DNA from: UBA4479 sp963974935
GTDB lineage: Bacteria > Pseudomonadota > Alphaproteobacteria > Rhodospirillales > Casp-alpha2
Direction of reading: 5' to 3'
DNA: 64,000 nt
NCBI GenBank assembly: GCA_963974935.1
Contig: CAXBEV010000003.1
Span: 124,001 to 188,000, forward strand
The translations under genes were made by a program, and so were the position numbers. The notes beneath the pieces are model-generated. The model was not told the origin of the DNA. It searched no databases and worked only from the letters and a program-made list of their open reading frames with translations. The first letter of the stretch is position 1. Each line of letters begins with the position of its first letter. This document shows, piece after piece, positions 25,972 through 34,154 of the stretch.

Positions 25972-26074
25972 GCGACTCCCCGGAATCGCGCAGCGGTATC
26001 CGGGGGCTTGGAGCCAGGTCGTAGATCGCACGCAAAGGTTCCGGATAATGCCTTCGGCATTTCCGGGAAGTCGC
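25972..26074. repeat. REP-like palindromic repeat pair upstream of nuoA
   Basis: The unit GCGACTCCCCGGAA, then CGCGCAGCGGTATCCGGGG, folds on itself (CCCCGGA 25978-25984 with TCCGGGG 25999-26005). It is matched about 90 bp on by the inverse TTCCGGGAAGTCGC (26061-26074, 13 of 14 complementary). Between them a second small stem ATGCC-TTC-GGCAT occurs. The same unit recurs at 32234 and 37245. It fills part of the 423-bp gap between nuoA and tRNA-Asp, which holds no convincing gene and presumably contains the nuo promoter. Confidence 0.75.
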
Positions 26075-26147
26075 GGCTGGTGGTATGGGATTGTTACGAA
26101 CGCCACCCCGTCGAAGGTGGTTGCGATGCAGATCAAAATGGGGGAAA

Positions 26148-26224
<77 letters not shown>

Positions 26225-26316
26225 CAAGATGGGGCCGCACCGGATCGTCTCGGCAGCGGAAGCGATGATCTAAAGCACCCCTTGGGGGGTGTCAAGCGAT
26301 GTAGAGAGCAGGCCCA

Positions 26317-26346
26317 GATTAAAACTGATTAAAACTGATTAAAAAT
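26317..26346. repeat. Short tandem repeat, 10-bp unit x 3
   Basis: Three consecutive copies of GATTAAAACT (the third imperfect, GATTAAAAAT) lie between tRNA-Val and tRNA-Asp. The 10-bp period is close to one DNA helical turn and the tract is A/T-rich. It may act as a bent upstream element for tRNA-Asp or be a slippage product; its role is unknown. Confidence 0.7.
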
Positions 26347-26392
26347 GCATTTGCGGCATTTTCGCCCTGCTCGCCGACATGTTTATTGAAAA

Positions 26393-26468
26393 TGGTGGGC
26401 GGTAACGGGTTCGAACCGCTGACCCTCTCGGTGTAAACGAGATGCTCTACCAGCTGAGCTAACCGCCC
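26393..26468 (-). tRNA. tRNA-Val (UAC)
   Basis: This 76-nt tRNA has an encoded CCA. The acceptor stem GGGCGGT pairs perfectly with ACCGCCC, the D-arm reads TAGCTCAGCTGGTAGAGCA, the anticodon loop TTTACAC gives UAC, and the T-loop is GGTTCGAACCC. It lies between the hupB terminator and tRNA-Asp. Confidence 0.97.
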
Positions 26469-26527
26469 TTAAGGAGGTGATATACTGCGTCGCGGCGGCG
26501 CTGTAAATGAAAGTCGTGCATAAACGA

Positions 26528-26554
26528 AAACGCCGGCCACGAGGGCCGGCGTTT
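26528..26554 (-). terminator. Intrinsic terminator of hupB
   Basis: A perfect 11-bp stem AAACGCCGGCC / GGCCGGCGTTT with a short loop begins 24 nt beyond the hupB stop. In the minus-strand RNA it is followed by UUUUCGUUU. It should end hupB transcription before tRNA-Val. Confidence 0.88.
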
Positions 26555-26577
26555 CCAAAAGTCAGATCGACGTCAGC

Positions 26578-26850
26578 TTAGTTGACGGCGTCCTTGAGAC
26601 CCTTACCAGCTTTGAACTTAGGCTGCTTCGAAGCTGGGATTTGGATGGTTTCGCCGGTGCGCGGGTTGCGGCCCGTGGTCGCTTTACGCTGCACCACCGA
26701 GAAGGTGCCAAAACCGACAAGACGGACTTCAGCGCCGCCCTTCATGGAAGACGTGATGGTGTCGAATACCGCATCACATGCTTTAGCTGCGTCGGCTTTG
26801 GTCAGGCCGGACGCGTCTGCGACGGCTGCTACGAGATCATTCTTATTCAT
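26578..26850 (-). CDS. hupB: DNA-binding protein HU
   Basis: This 90-residue histone-like protein bends and compacts DNA as a dimer. The DNA-gripping arm carries the conserved GFGTFSVVQRKATTGRNPRTGE (split here: residues about 46-67, with the intercalating proline in RNPRTG). Length and the start MNKNDLVAAVADASG are standard. It follows lon on the same strand, separated by about 440 bp with lon's terminator and an A/T-rich region that likely holds the hupB promoter; no other gene is seen there. Confidence 0.96.
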   Translation of the reverse strand: MNKNDLVAAVADASGLTKADAAKACDAVFDTITSSMKGGAEVRLVGFGTFSVVQRKATTGRNPRTGETIQIPASKQPKFKAGKGLKDAVN

Positions 26851-27214
26851 GGCAAATGCCCCCTTTTCACAAGGTTAAGGTTGTTACGTTTAATCGAGCA
26901 CCCGTCGAAACCATTTGGTTACCTCGTGGTTTTTGTGGGCACCGAAATCGCGATGAATCTAGTGCCGAAGCGCTGAAACGGTCAAACAATCCCCCTCAAA
27001 AAACGGCAGATTTCCGGGCTTTTGTCCACAGGTAGCCGTAACCTACGGAAAACAAAAGACTATTTAGCTTGAGCCGAATCGATGATTTTTTGGTGAGGGA
27101 GTGAAAACCGAAGAAACGCGCGGATTTCTGGGAAAAATACCTGAATCGGCGTGTCGATTCGAATTCTTTGCATTTTATCAATTACCGCGTTGCGCTGCTG
27201 GGTACGTCATAAAC

Positions 27215-27251
27215 AAAAAAGGCGCGCCGCCGAGACATCCCGGGGCGCGCC
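27215..27251 (-). terminator. Intrinsic terminator of lon
   Basis: GGCGCGCC at 27221-27228 and at 27244-27251 form an 8-bp stem (each arm is also a palindrome), followed on the minus strand by six T. It lies 39 nt past the lon stop codon and should separate lon from hupB. Confidence 0.85.
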
Positions 27252-27290
27252 GTTTTGTGTAGAGGTGTATTCGCTAAGGGTTATTCAAAA

Positions 27291-29702
27291 TTAGTGTTTT
27301 ACCAGATCGCCGGTCGGCTCGTTGCTCTGCGATGCCAATGCGGTGGCTTCGGCCTGATCGGCTTCACTCCATTCGATTGGCGTCATCGGTTTGGACAACG
27401 CGCGTTCCAGAACTTCGTCGACGGTAGACACTGGAATGATCTCCAGGCCCTCTTTGACGATGTCTGGAATTTCCGCCAGATCCTTCATGTTTTCTTGCGG
27501 GATCAGGACCGTTTTGATGCCGCCACGAAGGGCCGCCAGCAGTTTTTCCTTTAGGCCGCCGATGGCCAGAACGCGACCACGCAACGTCACTTCGCCGGTC
27601 ATCGCCACTTCGCGCCGCACCGGAATACCGGTCAGCACCGAAACGATGGACGTCGTCATGCCGACACCTGCGGACGGACCGTCTTTCGGGGTCGCCCCCT
27701 CCGGCACGTGCACGTGAATGTCGCGCTGGTTGAACAGCGGTGGGCGAATGCCGAACGTGTGTGCGCGAGACTGCACGTAAGACTTTGCGGCTTGGATGCT
27801 CTCCTGCATTACGTCACCGAGCTTGCCGGTAATGATCATGCGGCCCTTACCCGGCACCATCACGGATTCGATCGACAGCAACTCGCCGCCGACTTCGGTC
27901 CATGCCAAACCGGTCACGACACCGACCAGGTCTTCGGCTTCCATTTCGCCATAGCGGTACTTTTTGATGCCTGCATATTTCTCAAGGTTGTCCGGTGTGA
28001 TTTTGACCGATTTGGTCTCACCCATGAGGATTTCCTTGAGCGCTTTACGCACCAAGTTGGCAAGTTCGCGTTCCAGGTTCCGCACACCGCTCTCTTTGGT
28101 GTAATAGCGGATCAGGTCAACTAAGCCGTCATCGGTGATTGACCATTCCTTATCCTTCACACCATGCTTTTCGATTTGCTTGGTGATCAGGTGGCGTTTT
28201 GCGATTTCGACCTTTTCATGTTCGGTATAGCCGGACAGGCGGATGATTTCCATCCGGTCCAAAAGCGGGCCCGGCATGTTGAGTGTGTTGGCCGTGGTCA
28301 CGAACATCACGTCCGACAGGTCATAGTCGACCTCAAGGTAGTGATCGTTGAACGTGCCGTTTTGTTCGGGGTCCAAAACCTCAAGTAAAGCGGAGGCCGG
28401 ATCACCGCGCCAGTCGTTGCCCATTTTGTCGACCTCGTCCAACAGGAACAACGGGTTCGACGATTTGGCTTTTTTCATGGACTGCAGAATCTTGCCCGGC
28501 ATCGAGCCGATGTAGGTCCGGCGATGGCCACGGATTTCAGATTCGTCCCGCACGCCGCCCAGCGACATCCGCACGAAGTTCCGCCCCGTCGATGCTGCAA
28601 TTGATTTGCCCAACGACGTTTTGCCGACGCCTGGAGGTCCGACCAGGCACAAGATCGGCCCGGTTACCTTGTTGGTGCGTTGCTGCACGGCAAGGTATTC
28701 GATGATCCGCTCTTTGACCTTTTCCAGACCGTAGTGATCCTTATCCAGGATTTCTTCGGCTTTCTTGATGTCTTTTTTGACGCGGGTCCGCTTTTTCCAA
28801 GGAATAGACAGCATCCAATCCAAATAGTTGCGCACCACCGTCGCTTCGGCCGACATCGGTGACATGCTCTTGAGCTTCTTCAGCTCGGCCATCGATTTTT
28901 CTTCGGCTTCTTTGCTCAGTTTGGTTTTTTTGATTTTTTCTTCCAGCTCAGCCAACTCGTCACGGCCGTCTTCGCCCTCGCCGAGCTCCTTCTGGATCGC
29001 TTTCATCTGTTCGTTCAGATAATACTCGCGCTGCGTCTTCTCCATCTGGCGTTTGACGCGATTGCGGATTTTCTTTTCCACTTGCAACACGCCGATTTCG
29101 GCTTCCATGAAGCCGAGCACGCGCTCAAGACGCTCAATTACGCTGTCGACTTCCAGCAGTTCCTGCTTTTCGGAAATCTTGATCGCCAGATGCGAGGCCA
29201 CGGTGTCGGCAAGCTTCGACGGATCGTCGATCTGGTTGACCGAAACCAAGACTTCAGGCGGAATTTTTTTGTTGAGCTTGATATAGCTCTCGAACTGGTT
29301 GACGACCGAGCGCGATACCGCTTCGAGCTCACGCTCATCGCCGGTGTCTTCGTCGATACGGCCGGCTTCGACCATGAAGAACTTTTCGGTCTCGGTGAAT
29401 TCTTCGATGCGCGCGCGCTGGATGCCTTCGACCAACACCTTAACGGTGCCGTCGGGCAACTTCAGCAGTTGCAGCACGGTCGATACGGTGCCGATCTCGT
29501 AAATCTCGTCTGGCCCCGGATCGTCGTCTGCGGCGTTCTTTTGAGCGACCAGCAGGATTTGCTTGTCGTCTTTCATTACGTCTTCCAGGGCGCGTACGGA
29601 CTTCTCGCGACCCACGAACAGCGGCACGATCATGTGTGGGAACACAACGATGTCGCGTAGCGGGAGGACCGGGAAGAGTTCTTTTTGTTCGTTGGTTGTC
29701 AT
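27291..29702 (-). CDS. lon: ATP-dependent protease Lon
   Basis: This 803-residue homohexameric protease degrades misfolded and short-lived regulatory proteins. The substrate-binding N-domain (about 8-200), a coiled middle, an AAA+ module with Walker A GPPGVGKTS and Walker B FLLDEVDK, and the C-terminal protease domain with the catalytic serine in PKDGPSAGVGM and lysine in GGIKTVLIP are all present. The tail SQSNEPTGDLVKH is variable. A strong hairpin sits in the 5' untranslated region. The gene is part of the tig-clpP-clpX-lon block. Confidence 0.97.
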   Translation of the reverse strand: MTTNEQKELFPVLPLRDIVVFPHMIVPLFVGREKSVRALEDVMKDDKQILLVAQKNAADDDPGPDEIYEIGTVSTVLQLLKLPDGTVKVLVEGIQRARIEEFTETEKFFMVEAGRIDEDTGDERELEAVSRSVVNQFESYIKLNKKIPPEVLVSVNQIDDPSKLADTVASHLAIKISEKQELLEVDSVIERLERVLGFMEAEIGVLQVEKKIRNRVKRQMEKTQREYYLNEQMKAIQKELGEGEDGRDELAELEEKIKKTKLSKEAEEKSMAELKKLKSMSPMSAEATVVRNYLDWMLSIPWKKRTRVKKDIKKAEEILDKDHYGLEKVKERIIEYLAVQQRTNKVTGPILCLVGPPGVGKTSLGKSIAASTGRNFVRMSLGGVRDESEIRGHRRTYIGSMPGKILQSMKKAKSSNPLFLLDEVDKMGNDWRGDPASALLEVLDPEQNGTFNDHYLEVDYDLSDVMFVTTANTLNMPGPLLDRMEIIRLSGYTEHEKVEIAKRHLITKQIEKHGVKDKEWSITDDGLVDLIRYYTKESGVRNLERELANLVRKALKEILMGETKSVKITPDNLEKYAGIKKYRYGEMEAEDLVGVVTGLAWTEVGGELLSIESVMVPGKGRMIITGKLGDVMQESIQAAKSYVQSRAHTFGIRPPLFNQRDIHVHVPEGATPKDGPSAGVGMTTSIVSVLTGIPVRREVAMTGEVTLRGRVLAIGGLKEKLLAALRGGIKTVLIPQENMKDLAEIPDIVKEGLEIIPVSTVDEVLERALSKPMTPIEWSEADQAEATALASQSNEPTGDLVKH

Positions 29703-29723
29703 TCAATCACTCCGATGAAGCCA

Positions 29724-29755
29724 GGTGCGCCACACAGGTTGTTTTGGGGCGCACC
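29724..29755 (-). promoter_or_regulatory. Hairpin in the lon 5' untranslated region
   Basis: A perfect inverted repeat GGTGCGCC (29724-29731) / GGCGCACC (29748-29755) with a 16-nt loop lies 21 nt upstream of the lon ATG, just ahead of the CGGAGTGA ribosome-binding site. It has no U-tract on the lon strand, so it is not an obvious terminator. It could affect mRNA stability, translation or protein binding. No sigma-32 promoter could be assigned with confidence. Confidence 0.5.
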
Positions 29756-30010
29756 GGATGAGACATGTTATAGCAAAAGTGGGTTGTTTAGTTGGTATGT
29801 GCAAGTGCTAACGGGTTCGGCGGGAAACCTGTATTTTTGGGCATTTAAGCTGTCATTTCATGCGCGGAGCGCGGAATGAGGCTGATGCAAGGCCAGGGCG
29901 GCATTGTGGTCCCCGGACGATAACGGCGTCACCGTAAAGGCGACGCCGCATCGAATTTATAAAAGCATCTAAAGATGTGTCGATAACAATCTGAAATGAC
30001 ACGATTTTCT

Positions 30011-31282
30011 TTAAGAGGCCGAGGATTCCACCTCGTCCTTGCGGTCGGCATAGATGAACAGCGGCGGTGCGCCGTCGTTGACGGTGTCCTCGTTAATCAC
30101 CACTTCCTCGACGCCATCCAGGCCCGGCAGATCAAACATCGTATCCAGCAGGATATTTTCCATGATCGAGCGCAGGCCACGTGCCCCGGTTTTGCGTTCA
30201 ACCGCCTTTTCCGCAATCGATTCGAGCGCTGCTTCACGGAACGTCAGGCCGACATTTTCCATATCGAAAAGACGCTGATACTGCTTCACCAACGCGTTCT
30301 TCGGCTTGGTGAGGATTTCGATCAGCGCGTCCTGGTCCAAATCTTCGAGGGTAGCAAGCACAGGCAAGCGGCCGACGAATTCAGGGATCAGACCGAACTT
30401 TAACAGATCTTCCGGTTCGACCTCGGCCAGGATTTCGCCGGTCTGGCGATCTTCTTGGCCGCGCACGTCGGCACCAAAGCCGATGTGCGTGCCGCGCCCG
30501 CGCCCGGCGATGATTTTTTCAAGGCCGGCAAATGCGCCACCACAAATGAACAAGATGTTCGTGGTGTCGACCTGCAGGAATTCCTGCTGTGGATGCTTGC
30601 GCCCGCCCTGCGGCGGCACGGAGGCGACGGTGCCTTCCATGATCTTCAGCAGCGCCTGCTGCACGCCCTCACCCGACACGTCACGCGTGATCGACGGGTT
30701 GTCGGACTTGCGGCTGATCTTGTCGACCTCGTCGATGTAGACGATGCCGCGCTGTGCACGCTCGACGTTATAGTCGGCGGACTGCAACAGCTTGAGGATG
30801 ATGTTCTCGACATCTTCGCCGACATAACCGGCTTCGGTCAGCGTCGTCGCGTCGGCCATGGTGAACGGCACATCCAAGATGCGCGCCAGGGTTTGCGCCA
30901 GCAGCGTCTTGCCGCAGCCGGTCGGGCCGATCAGCAGGATGTTCGACTTCGCCAACTCAACGTCGTTGGTTTTGCCGCTGTGGCTCAGGCGCTTGTAGTG
31001 GTTGTGCACGGCAACCGACAAAACCCGCTTCGCGCGCTTTTGGCCGATCACGTAATCGTCCAACACGTTGCAGATGTCGATCGGCGTCGGCACACCCTCG
31101 CCGGACTTCACCAAATTGGTCTTATGTTCTTCACGAATAATGTCCATGCAGAGTTCAACGCATTCATCACAGATGAATACGGTGGGACCCGCGATGAGCT
31201 TACGGACCTCGTGCTGGCTTTTGCCGCAGAACGAGCAATAAAGCGTGTTCTTGGAATCGCCGCTGCCGGATTTGCTGCTCAT
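30011..31282 (-). CDS. clpX: ATP-dependent Clp protease ATP-binding subunit ClpX
   Basis: This 423-residue AAA+ unfoldase feeds substrates to ClpP. The N-terminal zinc domain has C16, C19, C38, C41; Walker A is GPTGCGKT (about 119-126); Walker B is IVYIDEVDK; and the ClpP-docking IGF-type loop region with the pore motif GYVGED is present. It follows clpP on the same strand with a 160-bp gap, and an AAGGAG site precedes its start. About 310 bp separate its end from lon; that gap holds a GGCGTC...GACGCC stem and no gene. Confidence 0.97.
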   Translation of the reverse strand: MSSKSGSGDSKNTLYCSFCGKSQHEVRKLIAGPTVFICDECVELCMDIIREEHKTNLVKSGEGVPTPIDICNVLDDYVIGQKRAKRVLSVAVHNHYKRLSHSGKTNDVELAKSNILLIGPTGCGKTLLAQTLARILDVPFTMADATTLTEAGYVGEDVENIILKLLQSADYNVERAQRGIVYIDEVDKISRKSDNPSITRDVSGEGVQQALLKIMEGTVASVPPQGGRKHPQQEFLQVDTTNILFICGGAFAGLEKIIAGRGRGTHIGFGADVRGQEDRQTGEILAEVEPEDLLKFGLIPEFVGRLPVLATLEDLDQDALIEILTKPKNALVKQYQRLFDMENVGLTFREAALESIAEKAVERKTGARGLRSIMENILLDTMFDLPGLDGVEEVVINEDTVNDGAPPLFIYADRKDEVESSAS

Positions 31283-31442
31283 AAGGACTCCTTGAGCCGT
31301 AACTTAAACTGAGAATTGGTATGTTAGCCGCCGGGGGGCGCCCCACACAATCCCCGATTTCTTTTATGCAAGCGGTGTAACCCGCTGCTGATCATGGTCC
31401 GCAATCCGTATCGGGTGGAAAGCGGCCGCTAAAATCTGTGTA

Positions 31443-32069
31443 TTATTCGCCTTCAGGGCGCGGACGCTCGGCCACAACCTCGTCGACGATGCCGAATGTC
31501 TTGGCTTCCTCGGCGTCCATGAAGGTGTCGCGGTCGACCGCTTTTTCCACCGTCTCGAGCGACTGGCCCGTGTGTTCAACGTACATTTGGTTGAGCCGTG
31601 CGCGAATCTTGATGATCTCACGGGCTTGGATTTCGATGTCCGATGCCTGACCCTGTGCCCCGCCCGAGGGCTGGTGGATCATGACCCGTGCGTTCGGCAG
31701 CGCGTAGCGCTTACCTTTTTCGCCGGCGGCCAACAGGAACGAGCCCATCGAGGCCGCTTGGCCGATACACACGGTCGAAACGTGCGGACGGATGTAGCGC
31801 ATGGTATCATAGATCGCGAGACCTGCCGTCACCACACCACCCGGTGAGTTGATGTATAATGAGATGTCCTTATCGGGGTTCTCGGATTCCAAGAACAGCA
31901 GCTGCGCACAGATAAGGCTGGCAACCTCGTCATGCACGGCGCCGGTCAGAAAGACGATCCGCTCCTTCAAAAGGCGCGAATAGATGTCGTAGGCGCGCTC
32001 CCCCCGGTTGGTCGTCTCGACCACCATCGGTACAAGCGTATTCATGTGAACGTCCAGGCCGTGCGACAT
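31443..32069 (-). CDS. clpP: ATP-dependent Clp protease proteolytic subunit
   Basis: This 208-residue serine protease assembles into the double-ring chamber served by ClpX. The catalytic triad is S107 in GQAASMGS, H132 in MIHQPSGG and D181 in VDRDTFM. The frame is open to 32177, but the start at 32069 (MSHGLDVHMNTLVPMV) follows GAGGAG and gives the normal short propeptide. It lies between tig and clpX on one strand, the usual bacterial order. Confidence 0.96.
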   Translation of the reverse strand: MSHGLDVHMNTLVPMVVETTNRGERAYDIYSRLLKERIVFLTGAVHDEVASLICAQLLFLESENPDKDISLYINSPGGVVTAGLAIYDTMRYIRPHVSTVCIGQAASMGSFLLAAGEKGKRYALPNARVMIHQPSGGAQGQASDIEIQAREIIKIRARLNQMYVEHTGQSLETVEKAVDRDTFMDAEEAKTFGIVDEVVAERPRPEGE

Positions 32070-32193
32070 ACTGCGTATCTCCTCGTTAAATGCGTCGTTC
32101 CGAGATAAGCCGCCAGCCCTCGGCATGCAAGGGCGGAGTTCACCTTTAGGCGAATTGACCGCTTTCAGCGTGCCCACTCATCGCCTGCGGCCA

Positions 32194-32266
32194 TTCCGGG
32201 AAATCGCAGAGGTTTTCAAGAATAATAAAGTAGGCGATTTCCCGGAACCGCGCAGCGGTATCCGGG
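32194..32266. repeat. REP-like palindromic repeat between clpP and tig
   Basis: TTCCGGGAAATCGC (32194-32207) is perfectly complementary to GCGATTTCCCGGAA (32234-32247). The latter begins the hairpin CCCGGAA-CCGC-GCA-GCGG-TA-TCCGGG (32241-32266), in which both the outer CCCGGA/TCCGGG and inner CCGC/GCGG arms pair. It is the same family as at 25972 and 37245. It sits in the tig-clpP gap and may shape the 3' end of the tig message. Confidence 0.75.
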
Positions 32267-32313
32267 ATCTTCGCGCATCGCCAGCGCCCACCCGTTAGAT
32301 GGACAAGGCTACC

Positions 32314-33810
32314 TTACTCGGCGTCTTTTTTCGCGGGCTTCTTTTTCGCAGCCGGCTTTTTCTTTGGGGCTGCATCGTCATCGTCTTTTTTCGCAGCAGC
32401 TTTCTTTTTGGGTGCGGCTTTCTTTTTCGCCGGCTTGCCGGTGGCGTCCTGCTGAGCTTCGTTGTCTTCCTGCAAAGCGGCGACCAGCTCTTCCATGGTG
32501 GCGGGCTTATCCGTCACCTTTGCCATTTCGAGAACGAAATCGATGATTTTGTCTTCGAACACGGGAGCCGAGATTTGCTCAAGCGCTTGCGGGTTGCTCT
32601 TGAAGAACTCAAGCACTTGCTGCTCTTGACCCGGATATTTGCGGGCTTCTTCCATCATCGCGCGGTTCAGGTCTTCTTGTGCGATCTGGATGTTGTTGTT
32701 GCGGCCGATTTCCGACAGTAGCAAGCCGAGGCGGACACGACGGGCGGCAATGCCTTTGAACTCTTCAGCCTGATCGGCATCGGGCTCAAACTCGTGCGCT
32801 TCTTCGTGGGCTTTTTCGTCGGCATTCTGGGCGTCAGAACCATGCTGCTCATGCTGCCACTGGTGAATGATGGAATTGTATTCTTGATCGGCCAGTTTCG
32901 GCGGCACATCGAAGTCGACCATGTCGGCCAACTGATCCAAAAGCTGACGTTTCAAGATCATCCGGCCGTATTGCTTGAATTCACGGCCTTGTTCTTCGGT
33001 GATCATTTCGCGCAGTTTTTCAAGGTTCTCGGCACCGGCTTTTTTCGCCAGATCATCATCGATCGGTGACGGCTTGCCTTCACGAATTTCGTGCAGCTTA
33101 ACCTCGAACACGGCTTCTTTACCGGCCAGTTCTTCAGCGCCGTACTCGTCTGGGAAGTTCACCTTCACTTCGATGTCGTCGCCAACGTTCACACCAGTCA
33201 GCTGATCTTCGAAGCCGGGAATGAAGCTGTTGGAGCCGAGCTCAAGTTCATAGCCCTCAGCGGCACCACCGGCGAACGGCTCACCACCGATTTTGCCGAC
33301 GAAGTCGATGGAGATGATGTCGCCACCCTTGGTCTTGCGCTTGGTGGTGATCGGCTCGGACGTTTTGTTGGCATCGGCGATGCGCTGAAGGGTTTCCTCG
33401 ATGTCTTTTTCATCGATCTTCGGGACCATGCGCTCAACTTTGATCTTGCTCAGGTCCGGCACCGTAACGTCGGGCAGGATGTCGAGTTTGATTGTGTATT
33501 CCAGATCTTTGCCGTCTTCGAACGAGGTCACTTCGAACTCCGGCTGACCGGCGGGACGAATGCCCTTTTCTGTCATCGCTTGTTCTGCAGATGTAGACAC
33601 GGCGCTTTCCAGCACTTCGCCCATCACCGACGGGCCGTAGCGCTTGCGCAGCAACGAGACCGGCACTTTGCCAGGGCGGAAGCCCGGCAGGCTTGCGGTT
33701 CTCGCGATCTCTTGCAGTTTCAGCGAGACCTTCTCTTCGATTTCTTTGGCGGGCAGCGCGATTTTGTATTCGCGGCTCAGACCTTCGGATTTAACTTCGG
33801 TAACCTGCAT
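32314..33810 (-). CDS. tig: Trigger factor (ribosome-associated chaperone and prolyl isomerase)
   Basis: This 498-residue chaperone meets nascent chains at the ribosome exit. The N-terminal ribosome-binding domain has the signature GFRPGKVP (about 48-55), followed by the FKBP-type isomerase domain (about 150-245) and the helical C-domain. The start at 33810 (MQVTEVKSEG) is chosen over the open frame at 33825. The last 43 or so residues form a repetitive Lys/Ala/Pro tail with an acidic DDDD centre, making the protein longer than the 432-residue E. coli form. The tail is probably disordered. Confidence 0.95.
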   Translation of the reverse strand: MQVTEVKSEGLSREYKIALPAKEIEEKVSLKLQEIARTASLPGFRPGKVPVSLLRKRYGPSVMGEVLESAVSTSAEQAMTEKGIRPAGQPEFEVTSFEDGKDLEYTIKLDILPDVTVPDLSKIKVERMVPKIDEKDIEETLQRIADANKTSEPITTKRKTKGGDIISIDFVGKIGGEPFAGGAAEGYELELGSNSFIPGFEDQLTGVNVGDDIEVKVNFPDEYGAEELAGKEAVFEVKLHEIREGKPSPIDDDLAKKAGAENLEKLREMITEEQGREFKQYGRMILKRQLLDQLADMVDFDVPPKLADQEYNSIIHQWQHEQHGSDAQNADEKAHEEAHEFEPDADQAEEFKGIAARRVRLGLLLSEIGRNNNIQIAQEDLNRAMMEEARKYPGQEQQVLEFFKSNPQALEQISAPVFEDKIIDFVLEMAKVTDKPATMEELVAALQEDNEAQQDATGKPAKKKAAPKKKAAAKKDDDDAAPKKKPAAKKKPAKKDAE

Positions 33811-33907
33811 CGGAATTCCAGACACTCAATCAAGTGGATACGTACAAATGGTTCAATTCGGCTTCTCGTCGTCTATCTAGGCTCGCTTTTAGGTCGTTTG
33901 CCGGGGA

Positions 33908-33992
33908 TGGTGCGGGCGGAGGGACTTGAACCCACACGACTTACGTCACAGGTACCTAAAACCTGCGTGTCTACCAATTCCACCACGCCCGC
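33908..33992 (-). tRNA. tRNA-Leu (UAG)
   Basis: This 85-nt class II tRNA has an encoded CCA. The acceptor stem GCGGGCG pairs with CGCCCGC, the anticodon loop TTTAGGT gives UAG, a variable arm TGACGTAAGTCG follows, and the T-arm is GGGTTCAAGTCCC. It lies upstream of tig on the same strand, a frequent alphaproteobacterial arrangement. Confidence 0.97.
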
Positions 33993-34154
33993 TTATCCAT
34001 CCCGCCGTAAGCTTATGGGCTGATGCGTCAGGCAAAACGGTGCCGGACCTGCTTCGGCCCAAAGCGGTGCGACACTCTACTTATTTCGCGATGCCTGTCA
34101 ATCAGGGCGTTATTGGGGCGTTTATCAGGGGTTTCAACGGTGCCAAGGGTGGTT

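Noticed and set aside
26317..26346. CRISPR-like repeat array
   Set aside because: Only three 10-bp units without spacers; no cas genes in the window.
26996..27181. 61-codon minus-strand frame between hupB and lon
   Set aside because: It lies in an A/T-rich promoter region between two terminated genes, with no clear ribosome-binding site or family resemblance.
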